Positions 1 to 8,868 of a stretch of 64,000 bases of DNA are shown one piece after another. The first letter of the stretch is position 1, and each line of letters starts with the position of its first letter. The stretch is from Shinella sp. PSBB067 (GTDB taxonomy: Bacteria > Pseudomonadota > Alphaproteobacteria > Rhizobiales > Rhizobiaceae): NCBI RefSeq assembly GCF_016839145.1, contig NZ_CP069303.1, positions 62,001-126,000 of the forward strand, given 5' to 3'. Position numbers and translations under genes: made by a program. The notes beneath the pieces are model-generated. The model was given only the letters and a program-made list of their open reading frames with translations. It searched no databases and was not told the DNA's origin.

Positions 1-2
1 AT

Positions 3-785
3 TCCAGCGAGGTCGGCCGCAATTACGAGGCGCTGCGTCTGGTGGGCGATGCCAGGCTCGGCATCGTTGCGTTGAAGGAGGCCCTCGAAAAGCTCGACCT
101 TTCCAGGCGACACGGTGCCCGCGCCGCCCTGGAGCAGACCATCGCCACGGCGCTGGAGCGGGGGAGAAAGGACGGCGAGGCGGTTTCCCGTTCCGATCAG
201 AGCCCGCTGCGGCCCGAGCGTCTGATGAGCGACCTCGATAGCCTGCTGACGCCTGACACGATCGTCGTCTCGGATGCCAGCTACTCGTCGATCTGGGTCG
301 CCAACTTCCTCACGGCCCGGAAGCCCGGCCAGCGCTTCATCACGCCGCGCGGTCTTGCCGGGCTCGGCTGGGGGTTGCCCTTTGCCATCGGCGCAAAGGC
401 CGCCAATCCAGAGGCGCCAGTCTTCGCACTGGTCGGCGATGGTGGTTTCGCGCATGTCTGGTCGGAACTTGAAACGGCACGGCGCATGAAGCTTCCGGTG
501 GTCGTCGCAGTGCTCAACAATTCGATCCTCGGCTATGAGAAGCATGCCGAGAAGGTCATCTTCGGCGAATATTCCGATGCCTGCGATTTTACCCCGGTCG
601 ATCATGCGGCGATTGCGCGCGCGGCTGGCTGCGACGGCATCCGCATCGAGAAGGCCGAGGACTTCCTGCCGGCCTTGAAGGCCGCGCTCGCCTCGGACAG
701 GACCACGGTCCTCGATGTCGTCACCGACGAACTCGCTTATCCGCCGATCACCATGTTCAACGACAATCCGGCGCTGAGCTACTGA
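3..785 (+). CDS. Thiamine-diphosphate-dependent enzyme, acetolactate synthase-like (3' part only)
   Basis: This is the C-terminal ~260 residues of a ThDP enzyme of the acetolactate synthase/benzoylformate decarboxylase superfamily. The frame is already open at base 3, so the gene begins before the window and the GTG at 42 is internal. The ThDP/Mg motif GDGGF lies at 434-448 and its partner NN at 516-521, about 27 residues later as usual for the family. Such enzymes decarboxylate 2-oxo acids or make and break acyloin bonds. The next gene, dhaK-like, starts 11 bases after the stop, so this is probably the first seen gene of a long plus-strand operon ending at 10065. The catalytic glutamate would be in the missing N-terminal half. 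The substrate cannot be read from sequence. Confidence 0.85.
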   Translation, partial: SSEVGRNYEALRLVGDARLGIVALKEALEKLDLSRRHGARAALEQTIATALERGRKDGEAVSRSDQSPLRPERLMSDLDSLLTPDTIVVSDASYSSIWVANFLTARKPGQRFITPRGLAGLGWGLPFAIGAKAANPEAPVFALVGDGGFAHVWSELETARRMKLPVVVAVLNNSILGYEKHAEKVIFGEYSDACDFTPVDHAAIARAAGCDGIRIEKAEDFLPALKAALASDRTTVLDVVTDELAYPPITMFNDNPALSY

Positions 786-796
786 GGAGAAGGTTC

Positions 797-1795
797 ATGA
801 AGAAACTGATGAACCGTCCGCAGGACTTCGTCGACGAGATGCTTGACGGTCTGGTCGAGGCCAATCCGTCTTTGACGCGTGACGGCGAAAGCGGCCGGGT
901 GATCCGCCGGACCACGCCTGCCGCGCCCAAGGTGGGCGTCGTCTCCGGTGGCGGATCCGGTCACCTGCCGCTGTTTACCGGCTATGTCGGCCAAGGCCTG
1001 CTCGACACATGCTCGATCGGAAACGTGTTCGAAGGGCCGACGGTCGGTTCGTGCATCGAGGCGATGAAGCTTGCCGACCAGGGCAGGGGCGTGCTGCGCC
1101 TCTACGGCAATTACGGCGGCGACCGGATGAATTTCGACATGGCCGGCGAGATGCTCGAGGACGACGGCATCCGCTCCACGACGGTCCTCGGCACCGATGA
1201 CATCGCCAGCGCCGGCCCTGAGGAGCGTCAGAAGCGCCGCGGCGTCGCCGGTATCATCTACGCCTACAAGGCGGCCGGCGCGGCTGCCGAAGCCGGAGCC
1301 GATCTTGACGCCGTCACAGCCATCGCGCAACGCACCGTCGACCTGACCCGAACGATCGGCGTGGCCATGTCGCCCTGCCAGGTTCCGGGCGCAGACCGGC
1401 CATCCTTCGTTCTCGGCGAAGACGAGATCGAGATGGGTATGGGCATTCATGGCGAGCCGGGGATCTGGCGCGACAAGCTCAGGCCCGCCGATGAGATTGC
1501 CGACGAGATGGTCGAGCGGCTGCTGGCCGACCGGCCAGAGGGCAGCGGCACGCGCGCATCGGTGCTCGTCAACAGCCTCGGCGCAACCTCGCTGGAAGAG
1601 CTGTTCATCCTCTATCGCCGGGTTTCGAAGAAGCTTGGCGAGGCCGGCATCACGATCGTCCAGCCGCTCGTCGGCCACTTTGCCACGTCGATGGAAATGG
1701 CCGGCGTGTCGGTCAGCCTGTGCTTCGCCGATCCGGAAATCGAGGCGCTGCTCGCATCGCCTTCATCCTGCCCGTTCTGGAAGGTTCAGCCATGA
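797..1795 (+). CDS. dhaK: Dihydroxyacetone kinase-type subunit DhaK (first copy)
   Basis: 332 residues, the usual length for a DhaK substrate-binding subunit. GGGSGH at residues 51-56 is the conserved glycine-rich start. His218 in GIHGEPG is the histidine that binds the ketone covalently as a hemiaminal in known DhaK proteins. A GAGGAGAAGG ribosome site precedes the ATG, and the gene overlaps the DhaL gene by ATGA (1792-1795), so the two subunits are translationally coupled. No PTS partner DhaM is present, so this is probably an ATP-dependent kinase. DAK1 families act on dihydroxyacetone but also on tetruloses such as erythrulose. The neighbouring sugar ABC importer suggests an imported polyol or ketose; the exact substrate is unknown. 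Confidence 0.9.
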   Translation: MKKLMNRPQDFVDEMLDGLVEANPSLTRDGESGRVIRRTTPAAPKVGVVSGGGSGHLPLFTGYVGQGLLDTCSIGNVFEGPTVGSCIEAMKLADQGRGVLRLYGNYGGDRMNFDMAGEMLEDDGIRSTTVLGTDDIASAGPEERQKRRGVAGIIYAYKAAGAAAEAGADLDAVTAIAQRTVDLTRTIGVAMSPCQVPGADRPSFVLGEDEIEMGMGIHGEPGIWRDKLRPADEIADEMVERLLADRPEGSGTRASVLVNSLGATSLEELFILYRRVSKKLGEAGITIVQPLVGHFATSMEMAGVSVSLCFADPEIEALLASPSSCPFWKVQP

Positions 1796-2403
1796 GCATC
1801 ACACCGGCCGGCCTTTCCTCTGCCGTTGTGACCGTCAACGGCGCCATGGGCGAGATGGAGCAGGCGCTGAACGCCGCCGACGCCAGGCTCGGCGATGGGG
1901 ACACCGGCACCATGCTGGCACGGCTGTTTGCCGGCCTGGCAAAGACGGATCTCTCCCAGACTGCCGATGTCGGGGCAGCCTTTTCGGCTCTCGCCCGCGC
2001 GGCCGCCGTCTCGACCGGATCAAGCCTCGGAACGCTCGTCGCCACCGCTCTGATGACGCTCGGACGGGAGACCAAGGGCAGGGTTGCGGTCGATGCCGAC
2101 GAGTTCGCAACGCTGCTCGCCGCGGCGCTGGATGCGATGATGTCACGCGGCAAGGCTTCGCTGGGCGACAAGACCGTCCTCGATTCGATCGATGCCATAG
2201 TCCGGCGTGTATCCGAAGAGCCGACGCTGCCGGCTGCGGCCGACGCTGCGATGTCCGCGCTCGAGACATTCCGCAGCCGTCCCAACAGGGTCGGGAGGGC
2301 GCGCATGTTCGGCGACGCCACGATCGGGGTCGACGATCCGGGAATGCTTGCCGTTGCGAAAATCGCCGAGGCTTTGGCGAAAGATCAAACTGCCGACGAC
2401 TGA
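1792..2403 (+). CDS. dhaL: Dihydroxyacetone kinase-type subunit DhaL (first copy, divergent)
   Basis: 203 residues from the ATG that overlaps the dhaK stop codon. This is the nucleotide-binding DAK2-domain partner of the preceding DhaK. The metal/ADP-binding motif reads GDGDTG, where the two other DhaL proteins in this window have GDGDHG. The second conserved segment is also altered (SSLGTL where the family usually has a GG/S-S-G-P-L-Y type). The GDKTVLDS motif is kept. These changes may mark a DhaL adapted to ATP use or to a different substrate, or a more distant subfamily of DAK2 proteins, since DGDTG is the form found in FakA-type fatty acid kinases. The fold and pairing with DhaK are clear; the specificity is not. 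Confidence 0.85.
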   Translation: MSITPAGLSSAVVTVNGAMGEMEQALNAADARLGDGDTGTMLARLFAGLAKTDLSQTADVGAAFSALARAAAVSTGSSLGTLVATALMTLGRETKGRVAVDADEFATLLAAALDAMMSRGKASLGDKTVLDSIDAIVRRVSEEPTLPAAADAAMSALETFRSRPNRVGRARMFGDATIGVDDPGMLAVAKIAEALAKDQTADD

Positions 2404-2445
2404 GCGCCGAGCGCCGGACGTATCGATGCCGATGAGGAGACTGCA

Positions 2446-3462
2446 ATGACCGTGAATGCCGACAAAGCCGCGCTCTGGCGCGATCTGACCGATCCCCGGC
2501 GGGCCCTGACCGTCGATGACCTCGAAGCCGGATTGAAGGAGCCGGTGTTCGAAAACCTCGACATTCCCGAGGAATTCGGCCCCGTGTCGATCGTCATTGA
2601 CGACCACAAGATCAAGCGGTTCGCCTTCACCCAGGATGATTACAATCCATGGTATCTGAGTGCTGGCCCCTTCGGTGGCGGCCGCATCGGCCATCCCTGC
2701 CTGCTCGGCAACGATCTGGTGCAGCTTTTCACGCTGAAATACCGCGGCAGCAAGACGGTCGGTTTCCACACCGAGGAGCAGATGTGGTTCGACAACCCCG
2801 TCCGCCTCGGTGAAAAGGTCACGATGAAGGGTGCCTACGTCGAATCCTACGTGCGGCGCGGGCAGGGTTACGTGATCATGGAGGCGCAGGCGACGGGCGA
2901 GGACGGGCGAAGCCTGGTCCGCCACCGCGGCGTTGAAATCCTGCGCACGGTGCCCGGCGCGATCGGCGGACGCGCCAGCAGCGAGGCGCCCGCTCGCGCC
3001 GTGACCGGCGAGCTTCCGGACAATCCACGCTACATCGACCGCATCGATGCCGGTTCGAAGGTGGGAGACGTGATCGCTCCCATGGAGAAGATCATCACGG
3101 CCGAGCAGGCAGCCGTCTTCTCGCGTATCGGCGAGTATGTGACCAACATTCACAGCGACATCCGTATCGCCCGAAACGGTGATCTTCCGGTGCCGATCGT
3201 CCAGGGCCAACAGCAGGCGGGTCTTGTCGGCGAAATGCTGGCGGGCGCCTTCGGCCCGAGTTGGTTCACCGGCGGATGGTTTCAGCTGAAGTTTATCGCG
3301 CCGCTGCAGGTCTTCGACCCGATCGCGCTCGCCGGCAAGATCACGGCGGTCTCTAAGGATGCCGACGGCAGGACCAGGGTCGAGCTTGAGGTCTGGGTGC
3401 GACGCGCTTCCGACAGCCGCATGACCGTCGTCGGCTGGGCGTCCTGCACACTCGGTCTGTGA
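2446..3462 (+). CDS. MaoC-like double hot-dog hydratase
   Basis: 338 residues with two hot-dog domains (about 40-170 and 190-338). The second half carries NIHSD, matching the hydratase D/N-x-x-H-x-D type active site of MaoC dehydratases. The first half has DDYNPWY, a degenerate copy. Proteins of this kind hydrate or dehydrate acyl-CoA esters or acids. It starts 42 bases after dhaL with a GAGGAG-like ribosome site, within the same operon. With a CaiB-type CoA transferase at the operon's end, it may act on a CoA thioester made from the carbohydrate-derived acid. That role is inferred from context only. Confidence 0.75.
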   Translation: MTVNADKAALWRDLTDPRRALTVDDLEAGLKEPVFENLDIPEEFGPVSIVIDDHKIKRFAFTQDDYNPWYLSAGPFGGGRIGHPCLLGNDLVQLFTLKYRGSKTVGFHTEEQMWFDNPVRLGEKVTMKGAYVESYVRRGQGYVIMEAQATGEDGRSLVRHRGVEILRTVPGAIGGRASSEAPARAVTGELPDNPRYIDRIDAGSKVGDVIAPMEKIITAEQAAVFSRIGEYVTNIHSDIRIARNGDLPVPIVQGQQQAGLVGEMLAGAFGPSWFTGGWFQLKFIAPLQVFDPIALAGKITAVSKDADGRTRVELEVWVRRASDSRMTVVGWASCTLGL

Positions 3463-3490
3463 TCGCGCCCGCCCAACATCGGAGAAGCTC

Positions 3491-4351
3491 ATGTCATCAA
3501 GATTTCCGGTTCTCGACATCCCGCTGGAAGCCCTGAGCATTCCCAGGACAGGAAAGGCATACGATCTCTGCTCGGGGTGGTGGCCGGGAATGCCGCTGGC
3601 AGAAGGACATCCACAGTTCCAGGTGCTGACCTACCGGACGCCGAGAGGCCAGCGCAACCAGAAGGACCTCGAGTTCCTGCGCGAAAACAGGGTGAACTTC
3701 GGCTTCATCTCCGAACTTCTGATGTGCACGACGCATACGGGCACGCATATCGACGCCCTTGCCCATGTCACCTGCGGCGCGCATTCCGAATGGCATGGCG
3801 GCTACAGTGCCGACGAGTGCCTGGGCGACTTCGGGCCCATGTGCCAGGACGCGGCCGCCCTGCCGCCCTTCGTCTGCCGCGGCGTCATGCTTGACATCCC
3901 CGCAGCGCTCGGACTTCAGCGGCTCGAGGCGCATCAGCCGATCGGCAAGGCGGAGCTGGAAAAGGCATGTGCCCGGCAAGGCATCTTGCTGGCGCGGGGC
4001 GATGTCGTGCTGATCCGCACCGGAACCATGGACGGCTGGCCGGACAAGGAACTGGTGGCGCGCTCGGAGGGCTCGGGCCTCAATCTGGAAGGCGCGCAAT
4101 GGCTGATGGAGTTCGGCCCGGCGGCCGTCGGCGCCGACAATGTCGTGCTGGAGGTGGTGCCGTCCGGCATCGACGGCGATCCGCAGCCCGTCCACCGCTT
4201 CCTGCTGCAGGAGAACGGCGTGCCCATTCTCGAATGGGTCTACCAGGAGGAACTGTCGCGCGACGGCATTTCCGAATTCCTGTTCTTGTGCATGCCGCTG
4301 CCGATCTCGGGCGCGACGGGATCACTGGTTCGGCCGCTGGCAATCGCCTGA
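3491..4351 (+). CDS. Cyclase/kynurenine formamidase-like metal hydrolase (PF04199), copy 1
   Basis: 286 residues of the cyclase family that includes kynurenine formamidase and isatin or cyclic-dione hydrolases. The metal-binding signature HTGTHIDALAH sits near residue 80, matching HxGTHxDxxxH. The family opens rings or hydrolyses amides and lactones with Mn or Zn. It lies 28 bases after the MaoC-like gene, with GGAGAAG upstream of its ATG. A second paralogue occurs in the same operon at 8071, so the pathway may contain two hydrolytic steps on related cyclic or lactone intermediates. No tryptophan-catabolic neighbour is present, so a kynurenine role is unlikely. Confidence 0.8.
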   Translation: MSSRFPVLDIPLEALSIPRTGKAYDLCSGWWPGMPLAEGHPQFQVLTYRTPRGQRNQKDLEFLRENRVNFGFISELLMCTTHTGTHIDALAHVTCGAHSEWHGGYSADECLGDFGPMCQDAAALPPFVCRGVMLDIPAALGLQRLEAHQPIGKAELEKACARQGILLARGDVVLIRTGTMDGWPDKELVARSEGSGLNLEGAQWLMEFGPAAVGADNVVLEVVPSGIDGDPQPVHRFLLQENGVPILEWVYQEELSRDGISEFLFLCMPLPISGATGSLVRPLAIA

Positions 4352-4423
4352 GGCTGTCATGGCATGAAAAGCGCCGGCCGTGGCCGGTCCTGTTTTTAGA
4401 ACAACAAGGTGAGGAGAACGACA

Positions 4424-5470
4424 ATGAAGGGTACTATTCTGGGGGCAGCCCTCATGGCCTGCGCATCCTGTGCGACGCTTGCCGCAGCCGATGACTTCAA
4501 GGGACCGACCGAGCCGACCAAGGCGCCGGCGCAGTTGAACGTCACCGTGATCACCTGCTTTTCGGTCCTGCATGGCTGCGTCGCACCGGCGGACGCGATC
4601 AGCGAAATCGGCAAGAATCTCGGCTGGAAGGTCACGGTGCTCGATGGCGGCGGCAATGCGCGCCAGCAGAACGCGGCCATGCTGGACGCCGTCTCGTCGG
4701 GCGCCGATGTCATCGCCAATATCGCCATCGATCCCAACCTGGTCCAGCTCGGCCTGGCTGCGGCCGAGAAGGCGAACATTCCGGTGGTTTCCGGCTCCAA
4801 CGGCATAGATACGCCCAATCCGGTCGCAAAGCCTGCGGAAGGTGCTCTGACTTACGCTTTCGACGTCGCCCCCGATTATGCAGCGCTCGGCCGCGAAACG
4901 GCGGAATGGATCGTCAAGGACTCGGACGGCAAGGCCAATATCGGCGTCTTCAGCGATAAGGAGTTTCCCTCCGTCATGGCGCTGCAGGCCGGCCTGCTCG
5001 ATGGCCTGAAGGACTGCAAGAACTGCAAGATCTCCGATCTGCAATATTTCACCGGCAGCCAGGTCGGAACCACGCTCGGCCAGCAGACCGTAGGCTTCGT
5101 GCGGTCCAATCCCGATACGAATTACCTGTTTTCGCCCTTCGATCCGGCGGCTGCAGCTCAGGTGACGGCGCTGCAGCTCGCCAATCTCGGCAGCCAGGTG
5201 AAGCTGGTCAGCGTCCTCGGCAACCAGCAGAACCTGGATTTCATCCGCGCCGGACGCATCCAGGTGGCCGATGCCGCCTATGACAACCGCTATATGGGCT
5301 TTGCGATCGTCGACCAGACGATCCGCCTGCTCAACAAGCAGCCGCTGGCCGAACCGCATGGCGAAGGCCTGCCCTTCACGGTACTGCACAAGGACAACAT
5401 GCCGGCCCCGGGCAAGGACTGGACAGCCGACCCGAGCTACGAAGACAGGTTCTACGCCCTGTGGAAGTGA
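4424..5470 (+). CDS. Sugar-type ABC transporter periplasmic binding protein
   Basis: 348 residues from the ATG at 4424, chosen because GAGGAG stands just upstream at 4411. The N-terminus is a signal peptide (Lys, hydrophobic stretch, cleavage near AAA-DD at residue ~22). The rest matches the type 1 periplasmic binding fold of ribose/galactose-type proteins (CUT2 family). Two cysteine pairs (CFSVLHGC near the N-terminus and CKNC in the middle) are unusual for this family and could form disulfides in the periplasm. It is followed by its ATPase and permease. A strong hairpin lies directly after the stop codon. The ligand cannot be predicted, although the adjacent DhaKL kinase suggests a short sugar or polyol. 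Confidence 0.88.
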   Translation: MKGTILGAALMACASCATLAAADDFKGPTEPTKAPAQLNVTVITCFSVLHGCVAPADAISEIGKNLGWKVTVLDGGGNARQQNAAMLDAVSSGADVIANIAIDPNLVQLGLAAAEKANIPVVSGSNGIDTPNPVAKPAEGALTYAFDVAPDYAALGRETAEWIVKDSDGKANIGVFSDKEFPSVMALQAGLLDGLKDCKNCKISDLQYFTGSQVGTTLGQQTVGFVRSNPDTNYLFSPFDPAAAAQVTALQLANLGSQVKLVSVLGNQQNLDFIRAGRIQVADAAYDNRYMGFAIVDQTIRLLNKQPLAEPHGEGLPFTVLHKDNMPAPGKDWTADPSYEDRFYALWK

Positions 5471-5476
5471 TCGTGT

Positions 5477-5513
5477 GCACCGGAGAAGCCGGGATGTCCC
5501 GGCTCTCCGGTGC
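5477..5513 (+). promoter_or_regulatory. Intercistronic hairpin after binding-protein gene
   Basis: A 16-base-pair stem with one bulged A: GCACCGGAGA-(A)-GCCGGG pairs with CCCGGCTCTCCGGTGC around an ATGT loop. It starts 6 bases after the binding-protein stop and has no T-tract. Such hairpins stabilise the upstream message and lower downstream expression, giving excess binding protein over ATPase, as known for malE-malF of E. coli. Confidence 0.7.
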
Positions 5514-5531
5514 GTTCGCGGGAGCATCGAA

Positions 5532-7058
5532 GTGACCGTTTCAGTTGCGCGCATTACCAAGACTTTCGCCGGGCTCAAGGCGCTTGACGACGTGAGCGTT
5601 ACGCTCCTGCCGGGGCAGACGCACGCCCTGCTGGGCGCGAACGGCAGCGGCAAGTCGACGCTGAGCAAGATCATTTCGGGTGTCTACCAGCCGGATGGCG
5701 GCCTGATCCGTATCGGCGGGAAGGAGCTTTCGGCTTTCAGCTCGCCCAATCATGCCAATGCCATGGGCGTGGCGGTCGTCCACCAGGAAGCGCCGCTGAT
5801 CGACACGTTGTCGGTCGGCGAGTGCATGGCATTGTTTGGGTCATACGCTTGCCGGCATGGCCGCATCGACTGGCCCAACCTCTATGCCGGGGCCGCCGCC
5901 CGGCTTTCGCGCTATAAGGTCGAGATCGATCCCAAACGCATCGCAGGCTCGCTGACCGCCAACGAGCGTGCCCTGATATCGCTGGTCATCGCGCTCGACC
6001 GCGTCGAGACGGGCATCGAACTTCTGATCCTGGACGAAGCGACCGCCTCGTTGACGGAAAAACAGGCTGAAGCCTTCCTCCAGCATGTCCAGGATGTCGC
6101 GCACGATGATCTTGCCATTCTGATGGTCACCCACCGACTGGCCGAACTGGAGGGACGCGTCGAGACCGTCAGCATCCTGCGGGACGGGCGGCTCGTTCAC
6201 AGTGGACCGAAGGCGGCAATCTCCAACAACGAGATCGTCGCCCACATGGCGGGGCCGAGAATAGCCGCGACAAAGGGTTCTCCGGTGAGCACCGCGGATA
6301 TCGACGCCTACTGGGCTCAGGCGCGCTCCGCCAGGCGCGCGGCATCGACGTATCCCGCACTCGAGTTTCGCAAGATGTCCGCCTCGATCCTGCGAGACAT
6401 CGACCTGAGGGTGAGTGCGGGCGAGGTCGTCGGCTTTGCTGGATTGGCGGACAGCGGCCTCCAGGAAATTCCGCAATTGCTGGGCGGCGAGATCTTTTGC
6501 AGCTCCGGCGATATTCTCGTCGATGGCGAGGTTCTGCCCAAAAAGGCCGATCCGAGCATCACCATCAAGGCCGGTCTGTGCGTCCTTCCGGCCGACCGGC
6601 TGCGATCCGGCGGCGTGGCGACGCTTTCCATGGGCGACAACCTGACCCTGCCTTCCAGCGAACGATGGTGGCATCGCGGCAGACAGAAATCCGAGCTCGC
6701 CGCCCGCCTGATCCGCATGCTCGACGTGCGCCCGCCGGATGCCTCGGCGATCTTCGGCACGTTGAGCGGCGGCAATCAGCAGAAGGTCATCCTGGGGAAA
6801 TGGCTCTCTCTTGCACCAGCCGTGCTGGTGCTGGACGACCCGACGCAGGGCGTCGATCCGAATGCCCGCGACCTGCTGTTTGCGGCCATGCATGCCGCCG
6901 CGAGAAACGGCGTTGCCATCATCCTGCTGTCCACCGAGCCTGATCAGCTGGCGGCGCATTGCCAGAAGATCTTCGTGTTGCGCAACGGGCGCATCTGCGC
7001 CTGCCTCGAAGGTGAAGAGGTGACGCGCGGCAAGATTTCCGAATGGTCCTATTCATGA
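5532..7058 (+). CDS. Sugar ABC transporter ATP-binding protein (tandem-domain, RbsA-like)
   Basis: 508 residues from the GTG at 5532, which has GGGAG seven bases before it; longer upstream starts would run through the hairpin. The first ATPase domain has Walker A GANGSGKST and a Walker B LLILDEAT. Its ABC signature region reads LTANERA instead of LSGGE/Q, so it is degenerate. The second domain has a clean LSGGNQQK signature followed by LVLDDPTQGVD, with Asp where the catalytic Glu is usual. It lacks a Walker A, as is normal for CUT2 ATPases. It probably energises the permease encoded by the next gene, which it overlaps by ATGA. The altered residues suggest reduced or redistributed ATPase activity. 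Confidence 0.88.
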   Translation: MTVSVARITKTFAGLKALDDVSVTLLPGQTHALLGANGSGKSTLSKIISGVYQPDGGLIRIGGKELSAFSSPNHANAMGVAVVHQEAPLIDTLSVGECMALFGSYACRHGRIDWPNLYAGAAARLSRYKVEIDPKRIAGSLTANERALISLVIALDRVETGIELLILDEATASLTEKQAEAFLQHVQDVAHDDLAILMVTHRLAELEGRVETVSILRDGRLVHSGPKAAISNNEIVAHMAGPRIAATKGSPVSTADIDAYWAQARSARRAASTYPALEFRKMSASILRDIDLRVSAGEVVGFAGLADSGLQEIPQLLGGEIFCSSGDILVDGEVLPKKADPSITIKAGLCVLPADRLRSGGVATLSMGDNLTLPSSERWWHRGRQKSELAARLIRMLDVRPPDASAIFGTLSGGNQQKVILGKWLSLAPAVLVLDDPTQGVDPNARDLLFAAMHAAARNGVAIILLSTEPDQLAAHCQKIFVLRNGRICACLEGEEVTRGKISEWSYS

Positions 7059-8068
7059 GTACGGAGCCAAGCCCGATGTCCACCACCTCCGCACATCCCG
7101 GCGAGAACCACTCTTCGCTCGCCGCCTTCGGAAAGGCGCTTCTGACGCGGTATGCGACGGTGCTTCTGCTCGTCGTGCTGATCATCGTCTTCGCCTCCTT
7201 GAGCAACCAGTTCGTCACGGCGCGCAACCTGCAGAACATACTCGTCGTCCAGACGGTCGTCTCCTGCGTCGCGTTCGCAGCCCTTTTCCCGCTGATCGTC
7301 GGCGAGTTCGACCTGTCGCTCGGCTATCTGATCGGCTTCGTTGTCATGCTCGGCGCCTATCTCGGCGGTGCCGGCTTTGACGCGTCCGTGGTCATCCCGT
7401 CGATGATCATCGCGGGGACGGGCGTCGGCTTCCTCAGCGGTCTGCTGACGGTGACCTTCAAGATCAGTTCGTTCATCTCGACGCTCGGCATCGGCATCCT
7501 GCTCAGCGGCCTGACACTCAGCCTCAGTGGCGGCCAGGTGCTGTTCAACGGCATTCCGCCCTTCGTTCTCGCGATCGGCCAGACATCCTTCGTCGGGCTG
7601 GCGGTCAGTGTGTGGTTCACCCTCCTGATTGCCGTGGTTCTCTTCTACCTGCTGGAACAGATGCCGATGGGCCGCAAGTTCTATGCGGTCGGCGGTTCCG
7701 AGCGCGTGTCGTTCCTGGCCGGCATCAAGACGAAACGGGTGAAGGTGCTCGCCTTCACGCTTGCCGGCCTGATCGTGTCGATCGGGGGTGTCTTCGAACT
7801 TGGCCAGAGCGGTGCAGCAAGTGCCGGCTTCGGCCCCGACCTGCTCCTGCCGGGATATGCGGCTGCCTTTCTCGGCGTGACGACCTACAAGCCCGGCTAT
7901 TTCAACGTCCCGGGAACGCTCGTCGCGATCCTGCTGCTGGCGGTCGGCTTCAACGGGCTGAACCTTCTGGGCGCGCCCTTCTGGATGCAGCCGATCTTCA
8001 ACGGCCTGGTCCTCATCATCGCCGTCATCACGGCCCGCTCCGAGGCGCGGCAACTCAAGAGAGGCTAG
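7055..8068 (+). CDS. Sugar ABC transporter permease (RbsC-like)
   Basis: 337 residues from the ATG that overlaps the ATPase stop codon (7055-7058). The protein is strongly hydrophobic with about eight to ten membrane spans, and near residue 90 has the conserved VGEFDLSLGYLIG stretch of branched/CUT2 permeases (compare GGIDLSVG). A later GVTTYKPGYFNVPGT segment replaces the usual GGTSLxGGxG loop, so this permease is a divergent member. It completes the importer with the binding protein and ATPase upstream. The second cyclase gene starts two bases after its stop, so all are co-transcribed. Confidence 0.87.
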   Translation: MSTEPSPMSTTSAHPGENHSSLAAFGKALLTRYATVLLLVVLIIVFASLSNQFVTARNLQNILVVQTVVSCVAFAALFPLIVGEFDLSLGYLIGFVVMLGAYLGGAGFDASVVIPSMIIAGTGVGFLSGLLTVTFKISSFISTLGIGILLSGLTLSLSGGQVLFNGIPPFVLAIGQTSFVGLAVSVWFTLLIAVVLFYLLEQMPMGRKFYAVGGSERVSFLAGIKTKRVKVLAFTLAGLIVSIGGVFELGQSGAASAGFGPDLLLPGYAAAFLGVTTYKPGYFNVPGTLVAILLLAVGFNGLNLLGAPFWMQPIFNGLVLIIAVITARSEARQLKRG

Positions 8069-8070
8069 AT

Positions 8071-8814
8071 ATGTGCGGCTGTGAAAACACGCGTTCGCTT
8101 CTGAAGATATTCGGCAGCTCCCGCATCACCGACCTGACACGACGGATGGAATTCGGCATGCCGACCTATCCGACGCATCCGAAATTCTTCCAGATGCGCT
8201 GGTGCTCGATGGGCGATCCGGCCGAAATGAACCAGCTCGTCCTGGGCGAGCACAGCGGGACGCATGTCGATGCGCCCTCGCATTTCGTGCGGGAAGGCGA
8301 CCCGGCGCGCAAGAACATCGACGAGGTACCGATCGACCAGTTCATCGGCCGGGCCGTAAAGCTCTGTTTCGGTCCGTTCCCGGCCAACAATATCCAGGTT
8401 ACAGCCGAAGATATCCGCGCCTGGGAAGCCGCCCACATCCCGATCGAAGAGCGCGATATCGTGCTCTTCGACTTCGGCTGGGGCGACAAGTGGGCGACTG
8501 GCGAGGCGGGGTTCGATTTTCTCGACAGCTGGCCGGGCCTTTCCCGTTCGGCCGCGGAATATCTGGCGGAAAAGCATGTCAAGCTGGTCGGCACGGATTG
8601 CATAAGCCTCGATCCCGGCGACGGCGGCGACGATCTGGCAGCGCACCTCACGCTCCTGCCGCGCGGCATCCTCATTCTCGAGAACGTCTGCAATCTGTCG
8701 CAGATCGAGACCGAGAGCTTCTTCATGGCGCTGCCGTTGAATGTCGCAGGCGGCACCGGCGCGCCCGTAAGGGCGATATCGGTGCAAAGCTCCGCGGCAG
8801 ATGAAACCAGCTAA
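8071..8814 (+). CDS. Cyclase/kynurenine formamidase-like metal hydrolase (PF04199), copy 2
   Basis: 247 residues from the ATG two bases after the permease stop. The signature HSGTHVDAPSH (about residues 60-70) is the standard metal-binding motif of the family. It is shorter and clearly distinct from copy 1, so it is not a recent duplicate. It probably hydrolyses a cyclic amide, lactone or dione in the same pathway. Cys residues near the N-terminus (MCGCEN) are unusual for the family. Its function beyond metal-dependent hydrolase cannot be decided. Confidence 0.78.
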   Translation: MCGCENTRSLLKIFGSSRITDLTRRMEFGMPTYPTHPKFFQMRWCSMGDPAEMNQLVLGEHSGTHVDAPSHFVREGDPARKNIDEVPIDQFIGRAVKLCFGPFPANNIQVTAEDIRAWEAAHIPIEERDIVLFDFGWGDKWATGEAGFDFLDSWPGLSRSAAEYLAEKHVKLVGTDCISLDPGDGGDDLAAHLTLLPRGILILENVCNLSQIETESFFMALPLNVAGGTGAPVRAISVQSSAADETS

Positions 8815-8868
8815 AGCACGGTCGCCTTCATGCCGCCAAACGGATTTGAAACGGAAACAGAGACGACG

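Noticed and set aside
42..785. GTG at 42 as a true start of the ThDP enzyme
   Set aside because: The frame is open from base 3 and the protein would lack the whole N-terminal half of the family; the gene is simply cut by the window edge.
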